Source: Halopseudomonas pelagia CL-AP6
Lineage (GTDB): Bacteria; Pseudomonadota; Gammaproteobacteria; Pseudomonadales; Pseudomonadaceae
DNA: 64,000 bases
Assembly: GCF_000410875.1 (NCBI RefSeq)
Contig: NZ_AROI01000025.1
Location: 55,508 to 119,507 of the forward strand
Reading direction: 5' to 3'
This document shows, one piece after another, positions 49,309 through 57,189 of this stretch. Below the pieces are notes generated by a model. That model was given only the letters and a program-made list of their open reading frames with translations, had not been told where the DNA came from and ran no database searches. A program made the translations under genes and the position numbers. The first letter of the stretch is position 1. Each line of letters opens with the position of its first letter.

Positions 49309-49670
49309 TTTTGTTCTCCAGTCTGCAGGTAGTTTGTATGGGGGCTATGTCCACCGTTTTCAAGGGCTTTCTTGACTACATAACTGGCTGCAAAGGCGAT
49401 TAGTCTTCGAGGCACGCAACAGCCTTCTGCAGTTAAGGGGGCGTTGTAAATGTGCGGAGGGGAGGGGGCTTAGAGGTCTGTAGTCTTTTGCCGTTGCAGG
49501 TCTTTCAAAGATGGGCGTGGCATTTCATGCTTGATTTTTACGCCACGGGTCGAATAACGACAAAAAACCAGCGCCATTCTCGCAAGCCTATGCAGGTTTT
49601 TTTGCATGTTTCTGAGAAAAAAAGAGAGTTGGCGACGTTATTGCCCCGCCTGCGGCGGGGCGGTTCTAGC
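49309..49670. other. Gene-free interval with a GC-rich hairpin
   Basis: 362 nt without a gene. At 49643-49661 GCCCCGCC and GGCGGGGC pair around TGC, directly downstream of the minus-strand envelope operon. The T-run on that strand is poor, so it is only a possible terminator. Confidence 0.5.
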
Positions 49671-49937
49671 TCACTTTCTACATGCCAGCGCTGCCTTCAT
49701 AGTGCTTTCCATCAAAGCATTATTGGGTGGGTACTCCATACTCAGTCGGTCCAGGTCCTCACGGCCATATTTCTTCTCCAGCTTGCCAAAGATGCATTGG
49801 CAATCCGATTTGGGTGCACCGGCATGCATGCACCCAGAGATGAATTGTCCTCGGATCGGGTCGCTATCAGAGCAGGCGACGACAGCAACGGTGATCATTG
49901 CCATCGTGGCTAGGTTGCGCAGTTTTACTGCTTTCAT
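49671..49937 (-). CDS. Small putative lipoprotein
   Basis: An 88-residue exported protein. The N-terminal signal ends in a lipobox VVAC (Cys22), followed by SDSDPIRGQF. An Asp would occupy position +3 rather than +2, so outer-membrane sorting is possible. Further cysteines in SGCMHAG, DCQCIF and the terminal LACRK could form disulfides. It has no known family. ATG 49937 overlaps the stop of the upstream membrane-protein gene (ATGA), so they are translationally coupled. Confidence 0.7.
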   Translation of the reverse strand: MKAVKLRNLATMAMITVAVVACSDSDPIRGQFISGCMHAGAPKSDCQCIFGKLEKKYGREDLDRLSMEYPPNNALMESTMKAALACRK

Positions 49938-50302
49938 CTGAGCACCAACGCCGCGCCAACAAAGACGCCGATCACCAACCCTATGACCTGCGGTCCGATT
50001 GCCCAGAACACCCTGATCCAGATCAGGCTGAAGAACCCGCCTTGGGTAAAAACGGCGCTTGGTCGGGCAAAGCGACGAAGTGCATCGCCAAGAAGGGCAC
50101 CGGCAATTCCAAGTATGACACCTAGCAGTACCGCGAAGACCTTGGCTGCGGTACTGGCTCCCAGTACTAACGGGGAGGTATTTGATGTGACGCTAAAGAT
50201 GGCCAGGGCAGTCGCGGCTATTCCCCAGCCAATGGCAGCAGGGGCCCAGGCCGCCATGTCGAAGTCATCCTGGCGGTCAAAGTCGTTCATGTTGTCGTCC
50301 AT
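49934..50302 (-). CDS. Putative membrane protein
   Basis: A 122-residue protein with an acidic N-terminal tail (MDDNMNDFDRQDDFDMAAW) and three hydrophobic stretches: AAIGWGIAATALAIFSV, AAKVFAVLLGVILGIAGALLGDA, and IGPQVIGLVIGVFVGAALVL. It is probably in the inner membrane. No family is recognised. It is the middle gene of a minus-strand trio with the lipoprotein (4-nt overlap) and the secreted protein 27 nt upstream. Confidence 0.7.
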   Translation of the reverse strand: MDDNMNDFDRQDDFDMAAWAPAAIGWGIAATALAIFSVTSNTSPLVLGASTAAKVFAVLLGVILGIAGALLGDALRRFARPSAVFTQGGFFSLIWIRVFWAIGPQVIGLVIGVFVGAALVLR

Positions 50303-50329
50303 TTGTTTGTTCCTTGTGTTGAAAGCTGA

Positions 50330-50773
50330 TTACCAGGCTGGGTTGCAGTCGTTGGCGGCGGCATCCAGCGGTTGGGTGCCTGCCTTGAGCCCTTTGGTCG
50401 ACAAGTTGACAACGTGGCCACCGGCGGCGATTTGTAGTCGATTTGCTTGTCGGAAGGCTTCCCAGAACTGGGCTTTGAATATGTCCGCGCAGACTCGGCA
50501 GTCGGTATAGAAAGGGTTGCTAAACGTCACGCCATCGACGATGACGTCAAATCCTTGCTCGCTTTCCGAGTCGTAGCGCTCGCCCTGAATGGTTGCTTCG
50601 GCAGAGATATACCCCTCGCTGGGGCAGGAGATCAGTAGCGCATTGTTGTTGCCGTCATCGACGGCATGCTCAGAGGTGCCCATAGCCCAACCGCTGGTCC
50701 ATTCATCGGTGCCGGCGAGGGCTGGAGCGGCAATCAGGCAAGCGAGGGTGAGTGTCAGAGGTGTCCTTGTCAT
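50330..50773 (-). CDS. Secreted hypothetical protein
   Basis: A 147-residue protein with a signal peptide (MTRTPLTLTLACLIAAPALA, cleavage after residue 20). The mature part has paired cysteines (ISCPSEG, TDCRVCADIF, ANDCNPAW), suggesting periplasmic disulfides, and a predicted beta-rich first half. I recognise no family. First gene of the envelope trio. AAGGAAA precedes ATG 50773. It is divergent from the XRE regulator, which may control it. Confidence 0.7.
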   Translation of the reverse strand: MTRTPLTLTLACLIAAPALAGTDEWTSGWAMGTSEHAVDDGNNNALLISCPSEGYISAEATIQGERYDSESEQGFDVIVDGVTFSNPFYTDCRVCADIFKAQFWEAFRQANRLQIAAGGHVVNLSTKGLKAGTQPLDAAANDCNPAW

Positions 50774-50806
50774 GGTGTTTCCTTGGTTTGATAATTGAAC
50801 GGGTTT

Positions 50807-50889
50807 GGTTGGATTTCAACTAATTAGGTTGAGTTTCAGCTTATCCGGTCCTTCATGTCAACGAGTCGTTGCCCAACCATTCGGGTTGG
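50807..50889. promoter_or_regulatory. Repeat cluster between the envelope operon and the XRE gene (candidate operators)
   Basis: Two imperfect direct repeats, GGTTGGATTTCAACT (50807-50821) and GGTTGAGTTTCAGCT (50827-50841), are 20 bp apart, about two helical turns. A perfect inverted repeat CCAACC-ATTCG-GGTTGG (50873-50889) lies just before the XRE ribosome-binding site. These fit a regulator that represses both directions. Confidence 0.55.
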
Positions 50890-50901
50890 ATTGGAGGGCA
50901 T

Positions 50902-51246
50902 ATGAAAGAAGACACGCAGGTTGCACTGGCAAGGTCCATCGGTGAGGTCATTGCACACCGACGTTCTCTCGCCGGGCTCACGCAAGAAGAGGTGGCGGAG
51001 AAGTTGGGATTGGGTAACGAAGCGGTGTCGCGACTGGAGCGTGGCAAGGCGACGCTGTCTGTCGTGAGGTTGCTGGAGCTGGCGGAGGTATTTGGCTGTG
51101 AGGCTGCTGACCTTCTGACCGAATCCAGTGTCCGGGTAGATGATCAGGCTAGGCAGCTACAGCAATTGCTAACCAGGCTGAACAGTGATGACCGAGCGCT
51201 TGTCGTGGGCGTTGTGAGGCAATTGAGCGAACGGCTGGCCTGCTAA
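50902..51246 (+). CDS. XRE-family helix-turn-helix regulator
   Basis: A 114-residue DNA-binding protein. The helix-turn-helix spans about residues 10-65 (IGEVIAHRRSLAGLTQEEVAEKLGLGNEAVSRLERGKATLS), followed by a short C-terminal helical part (LQQLLTRLNSDDRALVVGVVRQLSERL), probably for dimerisation. ATG 50902 has GGAGGG just upstream; the frame continues left to 50869 without good support. Divergent from the envelope trio; it probably binds the repeats between them. Confidence 0.85.
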   Translation: MKEDTQVALARSIGEVIAHRRSLAGLTQEEVAEKLGLGNEAVSRLERGKATLSVVRLLELAEVFGCEAADLLTESSVRVDDQARQLQQLLTRLNSDDRALVVGVVRQLSERLAC

Positions 51247-51291
51247 GGCCAGCACATCGCTCCTTGAAGCCTGGATGCCGACACGTGGTAT

Positions 51292-51609
51292 TTATGATTC
51301 ATCCCTTTCCATGATCCCGCAGCTCAAGCACAACCGATCAAAACTACCGAACCAGTTGCGCTGCATGACATCGGCCAGCTCGCGGGCCTGCTGCTTGCTG
51401 GCGCTCTGGTTGGCGGCGATGACCGGTATCAGCTCTGCCATGCTGGCGAGGCTGGTCCAGGGTTGATCAGTTGGCACCTCCTTGATGGCCGAGTGCTGAT
51501 AGTGGCGCAGGGTGCAATCCAGTAGGGCCGCTACCAATGCCAGTGGATAAAGATGGTGTCGATGTATTGATGTCGCTGCACCACAGGCGCAACAGTGGGT
51601 AGAAGGCAT
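51292..51609 (-). CDS. Hypothetical protein with paired cysteines
   Basis: A 105-residue protein of unknown function. N-terminal Cys6-Cys7-x-Cys9 and C-terminal Cys94-x-x-Cys97, with a His-rich stretch (HRHHLYP) near residue 16, suggest one zinc ribbon closed by the two ends. The middle is helical (ASKQQARELADVMQRNW). GGAGAGG precedes ATG 51609. It ends the minus-strand series that starts upstream with radC-like and YqaJ genes and may be part of the same element. Confidence 0.6.
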   Translation of the reverse strand: MPSTHCCACGAATSIHRHHLYPLALVAALLDCTLRHYQHSAIKEVPTDQPWTSLASMAELIPVIAANQSASKQQARELADVMQRNWFGSFDRLCLSCGIMERDES

Positions 51610-51633
51610 GCTGACCTCTCCGAGAAGTAAAGG

Positions 51634-52122
51634 TTAAATTAGCCCGCGTTCGGCGAGGCTGACAGACGTGGTACCGCCGACCACCAGGTGATCGAGCAGG
51701 CGCACGTCAATGGTTTGCAGGGCTGTTTGCACACGCTGGGTGAGTGCGATATCCGCCTGACTGGGTTCGGGGTTGCCGCTGGGGTGGTTGTGCGCAAGGA
51801 TCACAGCGGCGGCATTGCTGTTCAGCGCCGCTTTCACGATCTCACGCGGATACACGCTGGCACTGTCGATGGTGCCGTAGAACAACCGCTCAAAGCGCAG
51901 CACGCCATGCTGGCTGTCGAGCAGGATGATGCCGAACACCTCACGTTCTTCGGTGCTCAGCGTCATACGCAGGTAGTCCCTTACCAACGCAGGACTGGTC
52001 AGGTAGCTACAGCGTGCAAAGCGTGCCTGCAGTATGGCTTCGGCCCAGCTCAGTACCTGGCTTTCAGACACAGGCAGGCCGCCGCTGGCCTGGCAGGCCT
52101 CGGTGTGTTGGGTAGTGCACAT
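51634..52122 (-). CDS. radC: RadC-family JAB-domain protein
   Basis: A 162-residue protein of the RadC/JAB1-MPN metalloprotease-like family, common in integrative and conjugative elements. The zinc motif is HNHPSGNPEPSQADI (His-x-His...Ser...Asp) near residue 114, preceded by the conserved Glu region STEEREVFGIILLDSQHGVL. The accessory version lacks the N-terminal helix-hairpin-helix of chromosomal RadC. A role in DNA repair is doubtful for the family. AGGAG precedes the start. It is 24 nt downstream of the Cys-rich gene. Confidence 0.9.
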   Translation of the reverse strand: MCTTQHTEACQASGGLPVSESQVLSWAEAILQARFARCSYLTSPALVRDYLRMTLSTEEREVFGIILLDSQHGVLRFERLFYGTIDSASVYPREIVKAALNSNAAAVILAHNHPSGNPEPSQADIALTQRVQTALQTIDVRLLDHLVVGGTTSVSLAERGLI

Positions 52123-52145
52123 GGTATTTCTCCTGAGAGGCTTGG

Positions 52146-53060
52146 TCAGGCCGGGGCCTGAGTTGAGGGTGGTAAAGCGGTGCCGTCAGCACGTGCTTGC
52201 AGACGTGCCTGTAGGCTGGGTGGGGCTTCGGGTGAGGTATTGCGGGTGCGTTCTGGTTTACCGTCGGGGTAGAACTCCTCCAGTACCTGGCGGCTTTCGT
52301 CCTCGGTATCTTCAAAGGCGCCGTTGGCAAACCCTTGGCGGGCTGCTGCATCTAGTGCCGGCTGATCAAAGCCTGCCTCATGGCGAGCCTGATCAATTGT
52401 CTGTGCTTGCTGCAGCGCCTCTTCAAGCGTCATGCCCTGGCGTGCGGTCAGGTCGACGTAGTAGATGGGAGTGCCATGGCTCTGGCGGGTGGACTTGCCG
52501 CGTAAACGGAGTTCCAACGGCAAGCAGGCCAGCCGGCCTCCAGACAACGCCTGAAAGTACTGCAGACGAGCATAGAGGGTACGGATGCTGTTGTACCCGG
52601 TGGTTCTGAACACAAAGCTGCCGAGCGGATCCTCATCCCCAATGGCAACATTCAAGCGCCCGTAGGGTTTGCAGTTACCGCCCTGGGCCAACGGGCAGCC
52701 ATCCGGTGATGGGCATGGCAGTGCCTTGATGCCTTCGTTGCAGCGGCGCTTGCAGTGCTCGCCGTCGCCGACACACAGCGGTCGACCAGAGGTGCGATCA
52801 AACAAGGCGTACTGCGCCCGAAAGTTCAGGTCTGGATCGTTGAACAACAAGCGGACGGGAATGCTACGCAGTTTGTCTCCGGCCTCAGTGCGCAGCGTTT
52901 TGTCCAATGGGTGAAGCAACCATTGACCGTCGTGCTGCACCTGCGAGGTCAGGGTGAACTGGTCATCCTTCTCGGGTAAGCGTTTGCCTTTCTTTTCGAT
53001 GACTTTTCCGATAGCGATTCGGCCCAGCACGGGCGGCGTTATAGCGAGACCTTTAAGCAT
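52146..53060 (-). CDS. Cys-rich element protein ('hydrolase or metal-binding protein', RDF-like)
   Basis: A 304-residue protein of a type regularly seen beside RadC, YqaJ and DUF932 genes in Pseudomonas integrative elements, usually labelled hydrolase or metal-binding protein. It resembles phage gp3-type recombination directionality factors. The N terminus is LKGLAITPPVLGRIAIGKV. A cysteine cluster at about 120-160 (CVGDGEHCKRRC, PCPSPDGCPLAQGGNCK) looks like a metal site. The C terminus is polar and Pro-rich. AGGAG precedes ATG 53060. Family assignment is from pattern memory and moderately sure. Confidence 0.65.
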   Translation of the reverse strand: MLKGLAITPPVLGRIAIGKVIEKKGKRLPEKDDQFTLTSQVQHDGQWLLHPLDKTLRTEAGDKLRSIPVRLLFNDPDLNFRAQYALFDRTSGRPLCVGDGEHCKRRCNEGIKALPCPSPDGCPLAQGGNCKPYGRLNVAIGDEDPLGSFVFRTTGYNSIRTLYARLQYFQALSGGRLACLPLELRLRGKSTRQSHGTPIYYVDLTARQGMTLEEALQQAQTIDQARHEAGFDQPALDAAARQGFANGAFEDTEDESRQVLEEFYPDGKPERTRNTSPEAPPSLQARLQARADGTALPPSTQAPA

Positions 53061-53080
53061 GGCGATACTCCTGTAGACGT

Positions 53081-53114
53081 AAAAAAGCCCCGAACAGCGA
53101 GAGCTGCCCGAGGC
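53081..53114 (-). terminator. Terminator of the YqaJ gene
   Basis: On the minus strand a 12-bp stem (GCCTCGGGCAGC/GCTGTTCGGGGC, with three G-T pairs) and loop TCTC runs into TTTTTT. It lies 36 nt after the YqaJ stop. Confidence 0.82.
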
Positions 53115-53149
53115 GAGGGGAGGTGGTAGTGGCGGGAGTTGGAGAGGTG

Positions 53150-54154
53150 TTAACTGATCAGGAAGCGGCGACTGCCTTCCTTTACTTTGCTGTAGCGGGC
53201 TTTGAGGTCGGGGTTATCGTTGAGCAGGCTGTCGGTATCCAGCACAGTGCTGTCCTTGCTGCGTTTCCAGGTGATCTGGCCGCCGGCAAAGGTGGCACGA
53301 CTGACGTCGCCCATGGCCTGTTGCAGTACCTGCTTCAGCTCAGCTTCCCGTTGTTGCTGCTTGCTGATGGTCTGCTTGAGGGCCTTCAGCTCAACATACG
53401 CCACGCTGAGCGCGGGATTGCCACTCAGATCAAGCGTGCGACCATTGTCCTGAGGGTAGAGGCAACGCAGTGCCTGATCTGCCGAATCGCTGCCATCAGC
53501 CGGTGGCGGCGTATCATCGACAACGTATTGCCAGAAGCGACGTTCCAGCTCGATCAGGTTGGCGATCATCTTTTCATCACGCTCAATACGATGAATCTCC
53601 AGATCCTGACCGCCAATCAGCACAGCCACATCCGCTGCCTGCTTACCGGTCACTGCCAGCTGGTGCATCACCTGCAGTTGCACGTACTCCGGCACGCCAT
53701 CCTTCCACAGCCTGGCGCCGTTAATGCCAGCGGTTTTGCACTCCAGGATCTGCACCTCGGCTGAGCCGACCACCTCACGGTCGAGGTTGGCCATCATCCA
53801 GCGCAGGTCCGGGTCTGAGTGCTGCAGTACGGCGTTCACCTTGCGCACCTTCAGGCCAGTGCGCTTGCTGTATTGAGTTGCAACAATGGGTTCGAGAATG
53901 GTGCCCCAGAATGCCGGTGTGCCGTCGTCGTTAGCGTCAATCTGCGGCATCGCAGCGTCACGCCCGGTTTTCTCAAGCCATAGCGCCAGCTGCGATTTGT
54001 ATGGGTTCAGTCCCACGGCGGCAGCGGCGTCTGAGCTACCGATTCCACCTTTGCGTACGGTCAGCCATTGCTCGCGGTCCAGATTGGTGGTGCTGACCAG
54101 GCGTAGCGCAGTGCCTTTTCTCGGGGGCGTGGGTAAGTGTTGTTCCGTTTTCAT
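53150..54154 (-). CDS. YqaJ viral recombinase-family nuclease
   Basis: A 334-residue lambda-exonuclease-like protein used by phages and integrative elements for single-strand annealing recombination. Family blocks are REQWLTVRKGGIGSSDAAAAVGLNPYKSQLALWLEKTG, FWGTILEPIV, RWMMANLDREVVGSAEVQILECKTAG and VPEYVQLQVMHQLAVTG. The ExK catalytic residues lie in ILECKTAG with an upstream Asp in NLDR. A coiled coil (LKALKQTISKQQQREAELKQVLQQ) lies near the C terminus. A damaged second copy of this gene family is at 62915-63125. GGAG precedes ATG 54154. Confidence 0.92.
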   Translation of the reverse strand: MKTEQHLPTPPRKGTALRLVSTTNLDREQWLTVRKGGIGSSDAAAAVGLNPYKSQLALWLEKTGRDAAMPQIDANDDGTPAFWGTILEPIVATQYSKRTGLKVRKVNAVLQHSDPDLRWMMANLDREVVGSAEVQILECKTAGINGARLWKDGVPEYVQLQVMHQLAVTGKQAADVAVLIGGQDLEIHRIERDEKMIANLIELERRFWQYVVDDTPPPADGSDSADQALRCLYPQDNGRTLDLSGNPALSVAYVELKALKQTISKQQQREAELKQVLQQAMGDVSRATFAGGQITWKRSKDSTVLDTDSLLNDNPDLKARYSKVKEGSRRFLIS

Positions 54155-54193
54155 GTGATTTACTCCAACGTTGTGTGAACACCCAGACGCAAA

Positions 54194-54224
54194 AAAGCCC
54201 GGTCAGCAGAACTGGCCGGGCTTT
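54194..54224 (-). terminator. Terminator of the DUF932 gene
   Basis: A 13-bp stem (AAAGCCCGGTCAG/CTGGCCGGGCTTT, one G-T pair) with loop CAGAA is followed on the minus strand by a T-run. It lies between the DUF932 and YqaJ genes. Confidence 0.85.
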
Positions 54225-54256
54225 ATGTCGTTAAGGGCAGGGATTGAGTGCTTGGT

Positions 54257-55225
54257 TTAGGCGACCAACTGGATGGCGTGATCCAGCGCTTTTTGTTTCA
54301 GTGCGGCGCCTTGGCCGAACCAGGCAGAATCCAGGCGGTGGTCGGTGCTGCGAGCACGCTTTTCGTGATCAACAAACTCGGTTACCGCATTGAGTAGGCC
54401 CCAGGCTGTGTCTTGTGCTGAGATCAGTTGCGCGCCTCGTCCCTGGCCCTGATACAAGTCCTGAACCTTCTGCAGTGCCCGGTGCTGCGGCAACTGCTTA
54501 CGGTCCTCCAGGTCGGTGTCCGTGCTGCAGATCACCTGCAGGAAGTACCGCAGGGCCTCCTTCGGCTTCACCTTGCGTTCAGACAAGGTTTTCATGCGGT
54601 ACATGAATTCACTCCATTGAGAAACCGAGATGCCGAGCTGCTGCTTGACTCGCTGTGAGTTGAACTCGGTGCTGTGCGGTACCCGAATGGCCTGAGAAGC
54701 GCCATTCACGGCGATGGCCAAGGTGTTGTTGCAGACCACTCGCACGGTTGTTGGGGTGGCCATCGTGGCCAGGGTCCCGTCACACGAAGTGGCTAGCAGC
54801 AGGTAGCCGTTCACCTCATCACGACCCTTGAGCACACTGCTTTGGCCGGTGCGAGCAAGCGCCCAGAACTTTTTGCCGCCCTTGAGCACACCCGCGGTCT
54901 CCAGCTCATAACCGGCGTACTCGGTGAGGTCGCGATAGAACTCCAGCACCTCATTGGGCTGCACTACCTTGTAGCGGTTGGACACAACGGACAGCGGCGC
55001 TTTGGTGTCAGAGCGATAGAGCACTTTCTGTTCAGGGTAGGAATGAATGCTGCCCAGGTGAGAGCTCGCGCCAGCAACAAAGCGCACCGGGGACTCCTCA
55101 ATGTGCCAGTCCATCCCGGCTTCGCGCTGCCAGATCTCCAACGGTTGGTTTTGGGACAACTGACTACCCAGCCCATGCCAGGGGGTAGCGCCAACAAACG
55201 CCATGTTCTCGATGTGATGTGTCAT
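54257..55225 (-). CDS. DUF932 domain protein
   Basis: A 322-residue protein of the DUF932/phage-plasmid-related family. It has the family's N-terminal HIENMAFVGATPWHGLGSQL, a DTKAPLSVVSNRYKVVQPNEVLEFYRDL block, and SCDGTLATMATPTTVRVVCNNTL. Such genes accompany recombination genes in conjugative elements; the role is unknown. ATG 55225 has AGGAG 5-6 nt upstream; the frame's earlier ATG at 55258 would add 11 unrelated residues. Confidence 0.9.
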   Translation of the reverse strand: MTHHIENMAFVGATPWHGLGSQLSQNQPLEIWQREAGMDWHIEESPVRFVAGASSHLGSIHSYPEQKVLYRSDTKAPLSVVSNRYKVVQPNEVLEFYRDLTEYAGYELETAGVLKGGKKFWALARTGQSSVLKGRDEVNGYLLLATSCDGTLATMATPTTVRVVCNNTLAIAVNGASQAIRVPHSTEFNSQRVKQQLGISVSQWSEFMYRMKTLSERKVKPKEALRYFLQVICSTDTDLEDRKQLPQHRALQKVQDLYQGQGRGAQLISAQDTAWGLLNAVTEFVDHEKRARSTDHRLDSAWFGQGAALKQKALDHAIQLVA

Positions 55226-55306
55226 GAAAATCTCCTGATAAAGGGCATAAGTGCCCATCCGGAATCAAAAGCCGGGTAGGGCGGTGGTAAGAGGAAAGGG
55301 ATGCGC

Positions 55307-55624
55307 TTAGAAGTGGTTGGAGCAGTCGTTGCAGCGGTGGTGGCAGAGCAGTTCTTCATCCAGAACAGTGCCAAGGCGGATGCCGGCAATACAGCCGATA
55401 AGCGCGCCGCTGATGGCGCCAAGCACGGCACCGGATGCCGTAGCTGCTGGACCAGCGATGCTGAACACCGCAGCGCCAACGCGAGCGCCTTGCACGGCCC
55501 CTTTGGCGGAGCCGGCTGCGCCACTCAGTGCGCCAGCAACTGTGCCCACAGCGCCGCCGATACGCTTGCCGTAGTGACAGCGCTGCACGCTATGGGAATG
55601 ACAGACAGGACAGGATGGGATCAC
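55307..55624 (-). CDS. Glycine-zipper protein with cysteine motifs at both ends
   Basis: A 105-residue protein with an unusual layout. Residues 22-85 are a glycine/alanine-rich membrane-type segment (GGAVGTVAGALSGAAGSAKGA and GAVLGAISGALIGCIAGI) with GxxxG spacing. The ends carry Cys5-x-x-Cys8 plus Cys16 and Cys94-HHR-Cys98-x-x-Cys101, which could form one or two zinc sites. The start is GTG 55624 with GAGGTGA upstream. I know similar small proteins only as hypothetical neighbours of DUF932 genes in elements. It may be membrane-inserting; function unknown. Confidence 0.6.
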   Translation of the reverse strand: MIPSCPVCHSHSVQRCHYGKRIGGAVGTVAGALSGAAGSAKGAVQGARVGAAVFSIAGPAATASGAVLGAISGALIGCIAGIRLGTVLDEELLCHHRCNDCSNHF

Positions 55625-55937
55625 GAAAAATCACCTCATGCAGAGCCGGTTGAGCCGACCGGCTGGGTATGCTCATGTGGGTGATATAGGTTTCAATTTC
55701 TTTTCAATCGAGGCTGTGGCAGGCAGCTTGGAGGTCATCTCGCCCCCAATTAGATAATTTGAAGCTGACGCAGCGATCAAAGAGGTGCAGGGCTCGTATG
55801 GGAAAGTCATTCAAAAGGATTTACTGACTGGTGACATCCGTTGATACCGCGATGGTTCTACCCCTCAGAGTTTCACGAGTTGATTCAGGCTCCCAAGCAC
55901 CGATTGGTAATGATTAGCGGCCCTTGACGATGCACCT
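55625..55937. other. Gene-free interval before the IS3 element
   Basis: 313 nt, fairly AT-rich, with no frame, RNA or hairpin I can support. It runs to the left end of the IS3-family element. Confidence 0.5.
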
Positions 55938-56004
55938 TGTAGTGGTCTACTAATCCCGGACACCGAAATGGGTGGTAAATTTACCGCCATAGCTGAGGTG
56001 TTCC

Positions 56005-56309
56005 ATGACAAGACAACGTCGTACGTTTTCAACTGAGTTCAAGCACGATGCCGCGTTGCTGGTTCTAGACCAGGGATACTCGGTCATAGAGGCAAGCAAG
56101 TCCCTGGGAGTTGGAGAAACAGCACTACGACGCTGGGTCGACCAGTTACGAACCGAGCGCGACGGCGGCACGCCCAAGGGTAAAGCTTTAACCCCAGAGC
56201 AACAGAAGATTCAGGAGCTCGAAGCCCAGATCAATCGGCTTGAACGGGAGAAAGCGATATTAAAAAAGGCTACTGCTCTCTTGATGGCGGACGAGCTCGA
56301 TCGTTCGCG

Positions 56310-56313
<4 letters not shown>
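56005..56313 (+). CDS. IS3-family transposase OrfA
   Basis: A 102-residue helix-turn-helix protein that binds the IS ends. It starts TRQRRTFSTEFKHDAALLVLDQGYSV, has EASKSLGVGETALRRWVDQL as the recognition helix region, and ends in a leucine-zipper coiled coil (KIQELEAQINRLEREKAILKKATALL). ATG 56005 is the only good start. The slip site A-AAA-AAG at 56262-56268 allows a -1 shift into orfB. Confidence 0.93.
56262..56268 (+). promoter_or_regulatory. Programmed -1 frameshift site
   Basis: The heptamer AAAAAAG is phased as A-AAA-AAG in the orfA frame, the classical IS3-family slippery sequence. After a -1 slip the frame is that of orfB and stays open through 56310. Confidence 0.8.
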
Positions 56314-57168
<855 letters not shown>

Positions 57169-57189
57169 CCACTACAAAGATCGCCATCA

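Noticed and set aside
55301..55684. A plus-strand frame opposite the glycine-zipper gene
   Set aside because: The minus-strand frame has a ribosome-binding site and paired cysteine motifs; the plus frame is Ala/Thr-rich shadow sequence.
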